Notes under the pieces: model-generated
The model's input: only the letters and a program-made list of their open reading frames with translations
What the model was told of the DNA's origin: nothing
Database searches by the model: none
From: Cornus controversa
Lineage: Eukaryota; Streptophyta; Magnoliopsida; Cornales; Cornaceae
Assembly: GCA_026545225.1 (NCBI GenBank)
Contig: CM048848.1
Coordinates: 19,136,806-19,200,805 of the forward strand
Length of the DNA: 64,000 nucleotides
Direction: 5' to 3'
Position numbers and translations under genes: made by a program
Shown here: positions 21,210 through 31,019 of the stretch, piece by piece
Layout: the number at the start of each line of letters is the position of its first letter
Numbering within the stretch: the first letter of the stretch is position 1

Positions 21210-22462
21210 CTAGGTAAGTGTCAGTTTGTCTTCAATAGCTGAAATTCTTTGGGCCATAGGACTTTGTGTTTGAAATTGCTGTTGAGGCACAAAAGTCCTA
21301 GGTTGATATGACGGTTGCATTGCTGCCCCTTGGTTACTGTAAGATAAACCAGGATGATTCCTCCATGTAGGATTGTAAGTATTACCTCGTGGAAGATTCA
21401 TTGGTCCAGTGAATGTAGCTTGGACTTGCTCATGTTGAACATCAAAAAATTGCCCCATTGAAGGACAATTACTCACATTATGCATAGGGCTAGAGCAAAA
21501 TTCACAAGGGCCTAGCAATGAAGAATTTGAAGCAGAAGGAGTTTGATTGGCAGCCATAATTGCTGCTACCTTCTGTGCAATTAAATCAATGTCGGTTGGC
21601 ATAGCTTCTGAAGCACCAACCTCAAAAATCCCATCAGTCTTCCTTGTAGTGGCAGGTTTGCTAGAACGAGTAGAGGACACATGTTGTAGAGAGTTGTCAC
21701 TAAGATTTTCAAATAAGGTCTATGCCTCTTCTTCACTCTTCAACATAAAAGTACCTCCACAAGATGCATCAACCATCTGTCTGTTGGCTTCTATCAGCCC
21801 TTCATGAAAACTCTGCACTAGTTGCCACTTAGGAACTTGATGATGGGGACACTTCCTAAGAAGGTCCTTGAATCTTTCCCATGTCCCATAAAATTTTTCC
21901 CCCTCATGTTGGGAGAAACCAGTGATAGCACGTCTGAACTGATTGGTCTTCCCTATCGAAAAATACTTCTTGAGAAACTCATGTTGCATGTGAGTCGAAG
22001 TCGTGATAGAACCTGCGGGTAGAGAATTGAACCAATACTTTGCTTTGTCTTTCAAGGAGAATGGAAAAAGTCTCATTCTGAAAGCATCTTCAGAGAAGTT
22101 GAGCACACTTCAATGAATTCATCTAGATGCTTGTAAGGGTCTTCTTGAGTCAGCCCAAAGTAAGATGGTAGCATCTGAATAATGCTGGACTTGATCTCAT
22201 AATTCTGTGCTGTGACATTGGGCAGTTGAAAACCTGCTGGTGAGGTATATGTCTCAGGAACATAGTAGTCCCTAAGCAATCTAGCTCTTTCTCAATCAGC
22301 ATTAGGAACAAGGTTGTTATTCCTCTCTTCTGCCATATCTTCAATTAATTCTTCCTCTTGCACAATGGTATCAACAAGGATGTTCCTCTATTGTCTAAGA
22401 GTACGTTCAGGCACAGGATCAAGAGGTATCAAATGATCAGCTACAGAACGACGACCTTGCAT
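21210..22462 (-). pseudogene. gag: AthB1 gag (N-terminal and nucleocapsid part)
   Basis: Starts at the ATG at 22460-22462 (MQGRRSVADH). The frame meets a TAG (RTLRQ-stop-RNI) near 22390 that AthB2 shares, so the working start may be MAEERNNN at about 22334. Blocks: RDYYVPETYTSP, LPSYFGLTQEDPYKHLDEF, a frameshift near 22105, FRMRLFPFSLKDKAKYWFNSL, HEFLKKYFSIGKTNQFRRAI, DLLRKCPHHQVPKW, MVDASCGGTFML, a TAG replacing Trp near 21720, and the single knuckle CEFCSSPMHNVSNC. A further stop lies near 21208. Typical Athila-type gag. Confidence 0.9.
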
Positions 22463-22583
22463 ATATTAACCAAAAGCACCTGAAAAGAAACAAAAACAAA
22501 ATTAAAAATAAAATATAAAAATTTCCTAAACTAAAAATCCAATTAAAATTAATTCTGTAAAATCCAATCAATCAAATAGATAA

Positions 22584-22601
22584 TCCCCGGCAGCGGTGCC
22601 A
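22584..22601 (-). other. AthB1 primer binding site (tRNA-Asp type, mutated)
   Basis: On the minus strand it reads TGGCACCGCTGCCGGGGA, five bases from the LTR end. The intact form in AthB3 is TGGCGCCGTTGCCGGGGA, so two bases have changed here. Athila/Tat elements use an Asp-type primer. Confidence 0.85.
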
Positions 22602-22606
22602 AAAAT

Positions 22607-24124
22607 TGATTCGTGTGTGAGTGTGACTCAAAAAGTATATCAATTAAAAATTTCCACACTTCGCAATAGAACGAATTCCTTGCAGAATAGGGCTATCGAA
22701 AAGGGGTATCGTACCTCAGGGATTATGGTCTGATGAGTTAGAATACAGAATTAATTCTAATTAAATTTAAGAAAAGAATTCTGATTTTTAAACTAAACTA
22801 ATTAAAAAGATAAAATAAAATAAATCAAAGTAAACAGATAGTGAAGATAATATGAGAGAAATCTAGGGTATTTGACTTCACCACTAACTCCACAATCAAT
22901 GGTCAATTGAATCAACTATGGGGAATTACATCATGTATAAGTGGTGTCGGTGGCTACAAGCTCACCTTCATCCGTCAAGAAGATAACATATGATTAAGGC
23001 TAAGCCATGGACTATCTTCGATTGGCATGGGCCATCTGCCTAACTACTCTAATCTAGGGTGCAGTATGGTTCATCTTCTCTAGGCATAATCCATCAAAGC
23101 TCTTAACAATATATTCAGTGATTACCATTGTGTAATAATCGCTCTCATAATCACAGAAAACAAGAGAGATTGAGTTCAATAACAACAACTAAATATCTAA
23201 GACAAGATAAGAAATCATTGAGATTGAATTTACAAGACTTTTATTGCTCAATTCTATAATAAGAATCCTCTGAATTACACAATCTATGCATGTATATAAA
23301 GGTCCCCAATAATTAAAACAATCAAACCATTGATGCTTTGTTAGGGCTACATCAAAACCCTAGTGGATGAACTAGCCGCTCATGGTAGAAGAAGAAGCTT
23401 CAACTGTTGAGGAAGAAGGCGTCATCTTTATGAATTACGCGTATGACTTCGTTCTCCAATGGCTCTACAAATATGTTTCTGTTCTCTTTTCGGCCCTCTC
23501 AGACTCTCCAATCTCTCTAATCTCCCTCAAACTCCCCTAAACTCAGCCCCTTATTCTTCACTTTATTCCCCAAGAGAATACACCAAAGTCTTAATCCAAT
23601 TAGGAATAAATTAGGGTTTCCCGCAGCACTAATCAGGTGGGTTTTTCCTGTTGACTTTGGCCCAACTTTTGACCCAGTAGAAGTCCGATTTACGGAATTT
23701 TCGTGAAATACAAAAGTGTGCAGAATCAAATTTCGTTCAACCTTTAGTGAAAATTATGTCGATTTGAGGCTCAAAAATAAGACTTCTGGTCCATTTTCTA
23801 AAACGGGATTAAGACTGTATTATGCGCAGATTTGGGTTTCAGGCCCGAAACCTTCTTAAGCAGCTGTAATTCTCTTGGACCTCTTCCTTGGGCTGAATTG
23901 AGTTGAAATAAATGGTTGAATGATTCTCCTTGGTGTAGGCTTCATCTAACCATCTTGGATATCTTCTTTAAAATCCCAAAAGCTTGGTTTTAACTGAAAT
24001 AATCATTAAGGCCCTGAAAATACAGAAAATACTAAAATGAAGTAAAATCATAAAATAGTCTACCACTAAGAGAATAAAATACATAAGTTAAGAGGCTAGA
24101 ATGCGTAACATTCAACGCCGATCA
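22607..24124 (-). repeat. AthB1 5' LTR
   Basis: TGATTCGTGTGTGAG ... CAACGCCGATCA on the plus strand, 1518 bp, colinear with 12939-14456. It is followed by the TSD ACAGC at 24125-24129 and then the AthA gag. Confidence 0.93.
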
Positions 24125-24786
24125 ACAGCATGGTGTGGACAAGATTTTAAAAGATCTTTCAATCTCTCCCACATTTCATGAAATTGTTCTTAGTCAATTT
24201 GAGTGAACCTAGTGATTGCTCGCCGAATGTCACTCGTCTTTCCCACTGGGAAGTATTTTTTTAGGAATTAAATTTGCATTTATGCCCATGAGTAGATTGA
24301 GTTAGGTTATAAAGAGTTGAACCAACTTCTAGCTTTATCCTTGAGAGAAAATGAAAACATACGAAGCTTCAAATCATCTGTCGTGAAATATGGCACCTGA
24401 ATGGTGGAACACACTGCAAGGAAGTAATCTAAATGCTTGTATGGATCTTCATTTGGAAGTCCATGGAAACTATTGAGAAGATTGATGGTGGAGGACTTTA
24501 TTTCAAATTGACTTGCCGCTATATTTGGAAATTCAATGCATGATGGCACATCATAAGTAGTAGGAAAGTAGAAGTCCATAAGTACTTCTCCTTGAGGAGG
24601 AGGAGGTGGAGGAGGTTGTGCCAGATTAAATGGTGGTAGTCAGGGAGGTTGTATACCATTTGGTTCCATGTTTTCATTCCTAAGCAATATAGGGTCCCTA
24701 GAGGTTCCTCTACGTTGTCTAGGTGTTCGTTCAAGTTCAATGTTACACGAAAGCAAAGGAAGTGACAATGACCGTCTACCTAGCAT
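24125..24786 (-). pseudogene. gag: AthA gag, 5' portion
   Basis: Starts at the ATG at 24784-24786 (MLGRRSLS). It contains a proline run next to a purine/pyrimidine-biased stretch, MDFYFPTTYDVPSC, FEIKSSTINLLNSFHGLPNEDPYKHLDYF and LRMFSFSLKDKARSWFNSL, and reaches the AthB1 target site at HHA. In-frame stops or shifts occur near 24641, 24520 and 24306. Unlike AthB1 and AthB2, its leader has no TAG after RQ. Confidence 0.85.
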
Positions 24787-25027
24787 GAATTAAAAGTAAA
24801 ACAAAAATTATGTACGTAAAACAAAGAAAATTCAATCAAATGCAAGAATTTTAGACAATATACTCACAAACAGTCCAAACTTGAGTTCTTGAGATGCCCA
24901 GTGTGTGGTATACCTTAAATTAAGCAAATTGAGAGATAAGAACATAATATATACAAAAAGAATAAAAGAATTTCTAGACTAAGAATCAAATTGGACTTAA
25001 TCTCTCAATGGCGACAATTACACCGTA

Positions 25028-25045
25028 GTCCCGGCAACGGCGCCA
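25028..25045 (-). other. AthA primer binding site (tRNA-Asp type)
   Basis: On the minus strand it reads TGGCGCCGTTGCCGGGAC, six bases after the LTR end GGCTGCATCA. Confidence 0.9.
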
Positions 25046-25051
25046 AAATTT

Positions 25052-26439
25052 TGATGCAGCCAAAATTGTTTTCTTTTTAGCTTACTTTTGCATATCAAAA
25101 TATAATTTAAACCACTCGCAAGAGAACGAATCTTTGTAGATACGGTTCTATATAGAGGGTATCGATCCCATGAGGACTACATGGGTGAATTGCAATGTTG
25201 AGAGAGTACTTCCAATTTAATCCTAAATACAAAGTTTTTGGTTTTGATTTAAAACTATTTCGTAAGATGTAAAAGCATTAAAAATAAAGAGTTTGTAAAG
25301 TTGAGAGAGCTAGGGGTAGTTTTCACCTCTAACCATTTAACATTTCCATGTATGTAGCAAATGGGAATTTTTAGAATTATATGCAACACAATGTCATTAG
25401 GCTTGTGACTTACATTGACATGTCAAAAGATAAACATGATTTCCAACTAAACATAGTCCATCTTCAACAAGCATAGTCCTTCAACCTATCTAGTTATCCT
25501 ATTTTCTAAATGTACCTAAGTGCATCCAAACTACCCTATTTTGGCATGGGCTATATAAGAAAGAAACATCACATTCCATTAAAAACCATTACAAAGCCAT
25601 CATTTATAATTTTTGTGAAAGTTGTAAATGTTAAGCATTCAAAATGAAATATTTCTACTCTAAGACAACAGGAAGAAATGACATCAAATGAATATATTAA
25701 AAGGTTCACAAATGTTATACAAAACACTAGGCTAAGTAATCAACATATAAATATAAATCCCAAAGTTGCTACAAAATGAACAAGTTACATGGCTAGGGGT
25801 TTCACCCACACCCTAGATGGAAAGTTAGTTGAACATAGGAGACTTGCAATCCTCCATGGACAGAGATATGAAGCTCCAAAGGGTCTAGTTCAGCTCTTCT
25901 TCTCCCTCCCAAAAGTTAGTATCCCTCTTTTCTTTTGTTCAAAACATGCATATATGTCTATCACCAAGTGTCCTTGGGTCCCACCATACCTATATATCTA
26001 TAAAATCTACCTAATATATATATGTTCCCTTCATATGTCTCTTTGAAGTCAAAAAATCCTACAAAATGACGTGCAAAGGTCATCCTTGGAGGCAAGTGGT
26101 AAGACAAGTGGGCAAGTGGCCAACTTGCAGTCTGCAAAATCTTGATTATGCAAAATTGAGGTTTCGCACAATCGAGATTTTGATCATGTGAAATGGCTAT
26201 TTTGCACAATCGAGATTTTGATTGTGCGAAATCAGCATTTCGATTGTGCGAAATGCCTTTTCCAATTTCTTGATTCCTTCACTTCTACTGTATTTGGTCG
26301 GAAACATCGGCCTTTTTGGGACAAAACATAAAATTCAATAGAAACACAAAAATAGCATAAAAATACCTAGGTAAACATAAATACGGAATCAACATATGTA
26401 ATTAAGGAGGTTTAAATGCGCAGCATTGAACACTTATCA
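25052..26439 (-). repeat. AthA 5' LTR, 1388 bp
   Basis: On the plus strand it begins TGATGCAGCC and ends GAACACTTATCA, with TGAT/ATCA inverted termini. Non-coding. The right flank starts ACTGG, which is the interior of a GypD-type LTR end. The partner TSD copy is lost. Confidence 0.88.
26135..26262. repeat. CACAATCGAGATTTTGATTGTGCGAAAT word cluster in the AthA LTR
   Basis: The words TCTTGATTATGCAAAATTGAG, TTTCGCACAATCGAGATTTTGATCATGTGAAAT, TTTTGCACAATCGAGATTTTGATTGTGCGAAAT and ATTTCGATTGTGCGAAAT follow each other. TTTCGCACAATCGA and TCGATTGTGCGAAA are reverse complements, so they can pair with each other. Confidence 0.85.
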
Positions 26440-26478
26440 ACTGGCTGCCTCATGTATGAGAATGTAGGGAATATTTCA
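26440..26478 (+). repeat. 39-bp terminal scar of a GypD-type LTR
   Basis: ACTGGCTGCCTCATGTATGAGAATGTAGGGAATATTTCA matches, with a few changes, the last 39 bases of the GypD LTR at 52515-52553. It is bounded on the left by the AthA LTR and on the right by AthC integrase, so it looks like the remaining end of a lost element that had inserted into AthC and was then hit by AthA. Confidence 0.75.
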
Positions 26479-26950
26479 TTACAAGACTCCTATTGGTATA
26501 TCGCCATATCGGCTGGTGTATGGGAAAGCATGTCATCTTCTAGTGGAAATAGAACACAAGGCACTTTGGGCAATCCAAAAGCTGAACTTTGATACGAAGA
26601 TGGCCGAAGAAGAGAGAAAGTTGCAGCTGAATGAGTTGGAGGAATTCTGCCATGATGCTTATGAGAGCTTGCGCATTTATAAGGACAGGACAAAGGCATT
26701 CCATGACAAGCACATCTTGCGTAAGTCTTTCTCTCCAGGTGATAAAGTTTGGCTCTTCAATTTTAAGCTTCGGTTATTTCCCAGAAAGTTGAGTTCAAGG
26801 TGGGATGGACCGTTACAAGTGATTTCAATTTTTTCTGATAGGGCTGTGGAGATTCGGAGCTTGAGAGATAATACTCTAATGAAGATCAATGGATAAAGGT
26901 TGAAGCATTGTGTAGAGGGGATTGTGTCTACCAGAGATGTGGAATCTTGA
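26479..26950 (+). pseudogene. pol: AthC integrase, C-terminal part
   Basis: The only integrase sequence visible in the Athila-like group. It starts inside the catalytic-core end ([20 protein letters not shown]), followed by the typical Athila region ([41 protein letters not shown]) and the C-terminal domain ([16 protein letters not shown]). The last segment ([22 protein letters not shown], ending RDVES) is the piece that AthB1 and AthB2 retain after their deletion. A TAA at 26894-26896 interrupts it. The D,D35E residues lie upstream and were lost. Confidence 0.9.
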
Positions 26951-27777
26951 TGGATCTCGTTTATTATACTTGATCCTCTCGGGTGATGGAGATCACCTAC
27001 GGACGTTAACTGTGGGGTATTTTGTATTTCTAATTTTTTATTTCTTTTGTTTTTCTTTCTTTCAATTTTTAGTTCATGTTTTCTTTTTTTTTTTCAATAG
27101 TAGTGTGTTTTAATGTATTTTGTTTGAGTTTTTGATGTCTTAGGTTCTTCCGAGGAATGGCGGGGAGTGTACTAGGGTATTTGGACTCAAAAGGGGTGAA
27201 AAAGAGAGGTCTCACTCAACCTTGGGCGATAGATACCTCAAAATTGCTCCTTTTAGTCAACCTAGGGTGATTGATGCCCAAGGAATTCCTAGTTGGGTGA
27301 TTGATCGCCCAGCACCAAGGGGGATTGATCGCCCAAGGCCTACATGGGCTGATCCAAATTCTTTTAAAGCCTCTTCAAGGGTCTCTTCAAGCCACATGCA
27401 TATACTCAAATTTTTGAAGCATTGAGCTATCCATTGACTCTCCTACATCAATAGGGATTATAACTCTTCAAATTAGTGATTACATTACAAAAGATCATCT
27501 TTGATCATCATCAACAAACATCAAAATCGTACTTGTTCATCTCAATTAAAGTCCAACTTTTTCAAGTTTCTTCATCAAGAAAAGGTGTGTATTGTTTTCT
27601 CAAAATTCAGTGGATTTCTTTGAGGGCTTTTGAAGAAAAAGTTGGGGGAGACAATTTGGTGGTGGATTAGTTGATTTTGGGGCAGAGATAATTACAAAAG
27701 ATGAGGTTGAAGGTTGTGAGTAAAGTTTGCACACCAAATGTTTAACGAAATTCCTCAACCAAACTTTTCAAGTTCTA
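26951..27777 (+). other. AthC spacer between pol and MAPKR ORF, with palindromes
   Basis: Colinear with the AthB1 and AthB2 spacers: a T-rich segment (27020-27130), the GAGTGTACTAGGGTATTTGGACTCAAAA block (27164-27190), palindromic words at 27222-27345 (TGGGTGATTGATCGCCCAGC, GGGGGATTGATCGCCCAAGG), then a CT-rich leader. The palindromes are eroded at several positions, consistent with an older copy. Confidence 0.7.
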
Positions 27778-27979
27778 ATTGCACAAAAGAGAGCTAATAT
27801 CCAAGGCACTTTAAGCTCATGTGGTCCTCAACGTCCATGACTTGCTCAGGCACCGAATTCCTCTATGCCTCAGAAGGAGCAGGTTTATGAGATGTGGCAT
27901 CTAAGGGCACTAAATTTTGAAATAACTTTTGAGATACCAGAGCTATATGGCATTTTTCCTAAGATCCAATGGGGGTATT
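27778..27979 (+). pseudogene. AthC MAPKR ORF, part 1 of 3
   Basis: Corresponds to the first 67 or so codons of the MAPKR ORF; the start ATG has become ATT. WHLRALNFEITFEI and ELYGIF are recognisable up to the AthB2 insertion at 27980. The ORF continues at 37990-38472 and 52554-53106, so one ancestral ORF is now spread over more than 25 kb. Confidence 0.85.
27975..27979. repeat. Target-site duplication of AthB2 (GTATT), left copy
   Basis: GTATT directly before the LTR at 27980, and again directly after the other LTR at 37990-37994. Confidence 0.93.
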
Positions 27980-28373
27980 TGATAGGCGTTGAATGTTACG
28001 TATTCTAGCCTCTTAACTTATGTATTTTATTCTCTTAGTGATAGATTATTTTGTTATTTTATTTCATTTTATTGCTTTCTGTATTTTCAGGACCTTAATG
28101 ATTATTTCAGTTAAAACCATGATTTTAGGTTTTGGAAAACGGACCAGAAGTCTTATTTTTGAGCCTCAAATCGACTTCATTTCTGCGTTGAACGAAATTT
28201 GATTCTGCACACTTTTGTATTTCACGAAAATTCCGTGAATCGAACTTCTAGTGGGTCAAAAGTTGGGCCGAACGTCAGCAGAAAAAACCCACCTGATTAG
28301 TGCTGCCGGAAACCCTAATTAATTCCTAATTGGTTTAGGACTTTGGTGTATTCTTTTTGAGTCACACGAATCA
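27980..28373 (+). repeat. AthB2 5' LTR with two internal deletions (394 bp)
   Basis: Begins TGATAGGCGTTGAATG and ends GAGTCACACGAATCA, but lacks about 180 bp after CATGATTTTAGG and about 930 bp after TTGGTGTATTC compared with the 3' copy. The first breakpoint has TTTTGG microhomology. Both termini are intact. Confidence 0.9.
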
Positions 28374-28378
28374 ATTTT

Positions 28379-28396
28379 TGGCGCCGTTGCCAGGGA
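28379..28396 (+). other. AthB2 primer binding site (tRNA-Asp type)
   Basis: TGGCGCCGTTGCCAGGGA, five bases after the LTR end; one base differs from the AthB3 copy. Confidence 0.9.
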
Positions 28397-28518
28397 TTAT
28401 CTATTTGATTGATTGGATTTTATAGAATTAATTTTAATTGGATTTTTAGTTTAGGAAATTTTTATATTTTATTTTTAATTTTGTTTTTGTTTTCTTTTCA
28501 GGTGCTTTTGGTTAATAC

Positions 28519-30317
28519 ATTCAAGGTCGTCGTTCTGTAGCTGATCCTTTGATACCTCTTGATCCTGAGCCTGAACGTACTCTTAGACAATAGAGGAACA
28601 TCCCTGTTGATACAATTGTGCAAGAGGAAGAATTAATTGAAGACATGGCAGAAGAGAGGAATAACAACCTTGTTCCTAACGCTGATGGAGAAAGAGATAG
28701 ATTGCTTAGGGACTACTATGTTCCTGAGACATATACCTCACCAGTAGGTTTTCAACTGCCTAATGTCACAGCACAGAATTATGAGATCAAGTCCCACATT
28801 ATTCAGATGCTACCATCTTATTTTGGGCTGACTCAAGAAGACCCTTACAAGCATCTGGATGACTTCATTGAAGTGTGCTCAACTACCAAAATTCATAACT
28901 TCTCTGAAGATGCTTTCAGAATGAGACTTTTTCCATTCTCTCTGAAAGACAAAGCAAAGTATTGGCTCAATTCTCTACCGGCAGGTTCTATCATGATTTG
29001 GACTCAGATGCAACATGAGTTTCTCAAGAAGTATTTTTCGATAAGGAAGACCAATCAGTTCAGATGTGCTATCACTGGTTTCTCCCAACATGAGGGGGAA
29101 CAATTTTATGAGACATGGGAAATATTCAAGGACCTTCTTAGGAAGTGTCCCCATCATCAAGTTCCTAAGTGGTAACTAGTGCAGAGTTTTCATGAAGGGC
29201 TGTCAGAAGCCAACAGATAGATGGTTGATGCATCTTGTGGATGTACTTTTATGTTGAAGAGTGAAGAAGAGGCATGGACCTTATTTGAAAATCTTAGTGA
29301 CAACTCTCTACAATATGTGTCCTCTACTCGTTCTAGCAGACTTGCCACTACAACGAAGACTGATGGGATTTTTGAGGTTGGTGCTTCAGAAGCTATGCCA
29401 ACTGACATTGATTTAATTGCACAGAAGGTAGCAGCAATTATGGCTGCCAATCAAACTCCTTCTGCTTCAAATTCTTCATTGCCCGGCCCTTGTGAATTTT
29501 GCTCTAGTCCTATGCATAATGTGAGCAATTGTCCTTCGATGGGGTAATTTTCTGATGTTCAACATGAGCAAGTCCAAGCTACATTCACTGGACCAATGAA
29601 TCTTCCACGAGGTAATACTTACAATCCTACATGGAGGAATCATCCTGGTTTTTCTTACAGAACCAACGGGCAGCAATGCAACCATCATATCAATGTAGGA
29701 TTTTTGTACCTCAACAGCAATATCAAACACAAAGTCCTATGGCCCAAAGAATTTCTGCTATTGAAGACAAGCTGACACTTACCTTGTCTAAATTTGACAA
29801 GCTTGATTCTCTTATAGAGACAATGCAAGCTACTACAGCAACAGTACAATCTATAGTTCAGCTAGTGCACTCGCATTCTCAATCCATTACCAAACTGGAA
29901 TCTCAGTTTGGACAGCTTGCTACTTCATTGAGTAGAAGAGAAGAAGGGAAGCTCCCTAGTCAACCAATTGCTAATCCAAGAGGGATGCAAGCTTTCACAA
30001 ACAACCCACACCATGAGCAAGTTCAAGCCATTACCACTTTGAGGAGTGGGAAAATAATTGATAATAAGGTGGGTGAGAAGAAAGAAGAAGAAAAAGTGAC
30101 CACAAGTCCAAGTGCTGAAATTCTTTGTGAGCCTAAGGCTCCTTTCCCACAACGTTTCCTTGAAGCATCTAAATTGGGAAAGCAAGGGGACAAGCTGCAA
30201 AACATGATGGAGGTGCTTCGACAAGTGAAGATTAATTTGCCACTCCTTGATGCCATCAAGCAAATTCCTCCTTATGCTAAATTTTTGAAGGACTTGTGCA
30301 CTCAAAAGGCGTTCTAA
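28519..30317 (+). pseudogene. gag: AthB2 gag
   Basis: Same protein as AthB1 gag. The original start codon (28519-28521) is ATT. The leader has the same TAG after TLRQ as AthB1, so a downstream start (MAEERNNN at about 28645) is likely for the family. An open stretch at 28618-29175 carries the YYVPETYTSP and FRMRLFPFSLKDKAKYW blocks. Stops follow KW (29175) and NR (29218). A second stretch (29221-29547) has the knuckle CEFCSSPMHNVSNC. After a TAA and a frameshift, a third (29631-30317) has the QSITKLESQFGQL coiled coil, LPSQPIANPRG, and KDLCTQK at its end. Confidence 0.9.
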
Positions 30318-31019
30318 AAGTCATGTGCCAAAGAAAGTGATGCTGCCACAACAAGTGAGTTCTATAATTCAACAGTGTACTCCTCCCAAGTACAAAGATT
30401 CTGGTGCCCCAACTATCTCATGCATCATTGGGAGCACCATGTTAATAAAGGTCTTCTTGATTTGGGTGCAAGTGTGAATTTGCTACCCTATTCAGTCTAC
30501 TTACAATTGGGCTTGGGAGAATTGAAGCCTACCTCGGTGGTATTACAATTTACAGATAGATCAATAGAGCAACCCTGAGGAATCATTGAAGATGTGCTCA
30601 TTAAAGTGGACAAGTTCTACTTTCCTGTTGATTTCATTGTACTTGACACTGAGCCGGTTCATAATCCGAAGAGGCACATTCCAATGATCCTTGGTTGACC
30701 TTTCTTAGCCACTGCTGAAGCTTACATAAATTGTAGGTCTGGGATTATGGATATTTCATTTGGCAACATGAATGTCAAGCTTAATGTGTTCAATGCTATC
30801 CAACACCCTCCAAATCAAAGTGATGTGTTCTGCATGGATGATATTGATGAATGTGTAGAGGAATTTGTGTCATCCTCTATATCTCGAAACTCCTTGGAGG
30901 TGTGTAAGTCTCTTTATGACTATGAGACAAATGATGCTGAAGAGTTGTGTGAAGAGGTGAAGTCTATGTTGGAAGTGGATGCTATTCAGAATACTCCGCC
31001 ATGGAGAATTCTAATTTAG
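30318..31019 (+). pseudogene. pol: AthB2 aspartic protease and linker
   Basis: Active site LLDLGASVNLLPYSVY at about 30455-30500 is intact, but the domain is cut by a TGA after IEQP (30578) and another replacing Arg in LGRPF (about 30699). The linker GNMNVKLNVFNAIQHP, an acidic DDIDECVEEFV segment and NTPPWRI follow, then a TAG at 31017-31019. Confidence 0.88.

Larger units (their letters stand above)
12939..24124 (-). mobile_element. AthB1: complete but integrase-less Athila-like element (11.2 kb)
   Basis: Bounded by two LTRs of equal length (1518 bp each) and a 5-bp TSD, inserted in AthA gag. Minus-strand order: 5' LTR (22607-24124), PBS, gag, protease, RT, RNase H, a short tail joined to the integrase C-terminal end, palindromic spacer, MAPKR ORF, conserved non-coding tail with three PPT-like tracts, 3' LTR (12939-14456). 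Coding regions carry a handful of stops and frameshifts. The LTRs differ at scattered positions (for example 13258 and 22920, 13270 and 22932), so the insertion is not recent. Confidence 0.93.
11606..26439 (-). mobile_element. AthA: Athila-like Ty3/gypsy element split by AthB1, truncated by Cop
   Basis: On the minus strand it reads LTR (25052-26439), Asp-type PBS, gag 5' part (24125-24786), the AthB1 insertion (12939-24124), then gag 3' part down to about 11606, where Cop interrupts it. Removing AthB1 and one copy of ACAGC restores gag continuity around the PHHAVPKWQLVQSF region. No pol is visible. The LTR, beginning TGATAAGTGTTCAATGCTG on the minus strand, differs from that of the AthB/AthC family, so it is a separate sub-lineage. 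Confidence 0.85.

Noticed and set aside
28379..28396. Primer binding sites considered as real tRNA gene ends
   Set aside because: Only the 18-base complement is present at LTR borders; no cloverleaf or A/B boxes surround it. The same holds for the other PBS sites. No tRNA or rRNA gene was seen anywhere.
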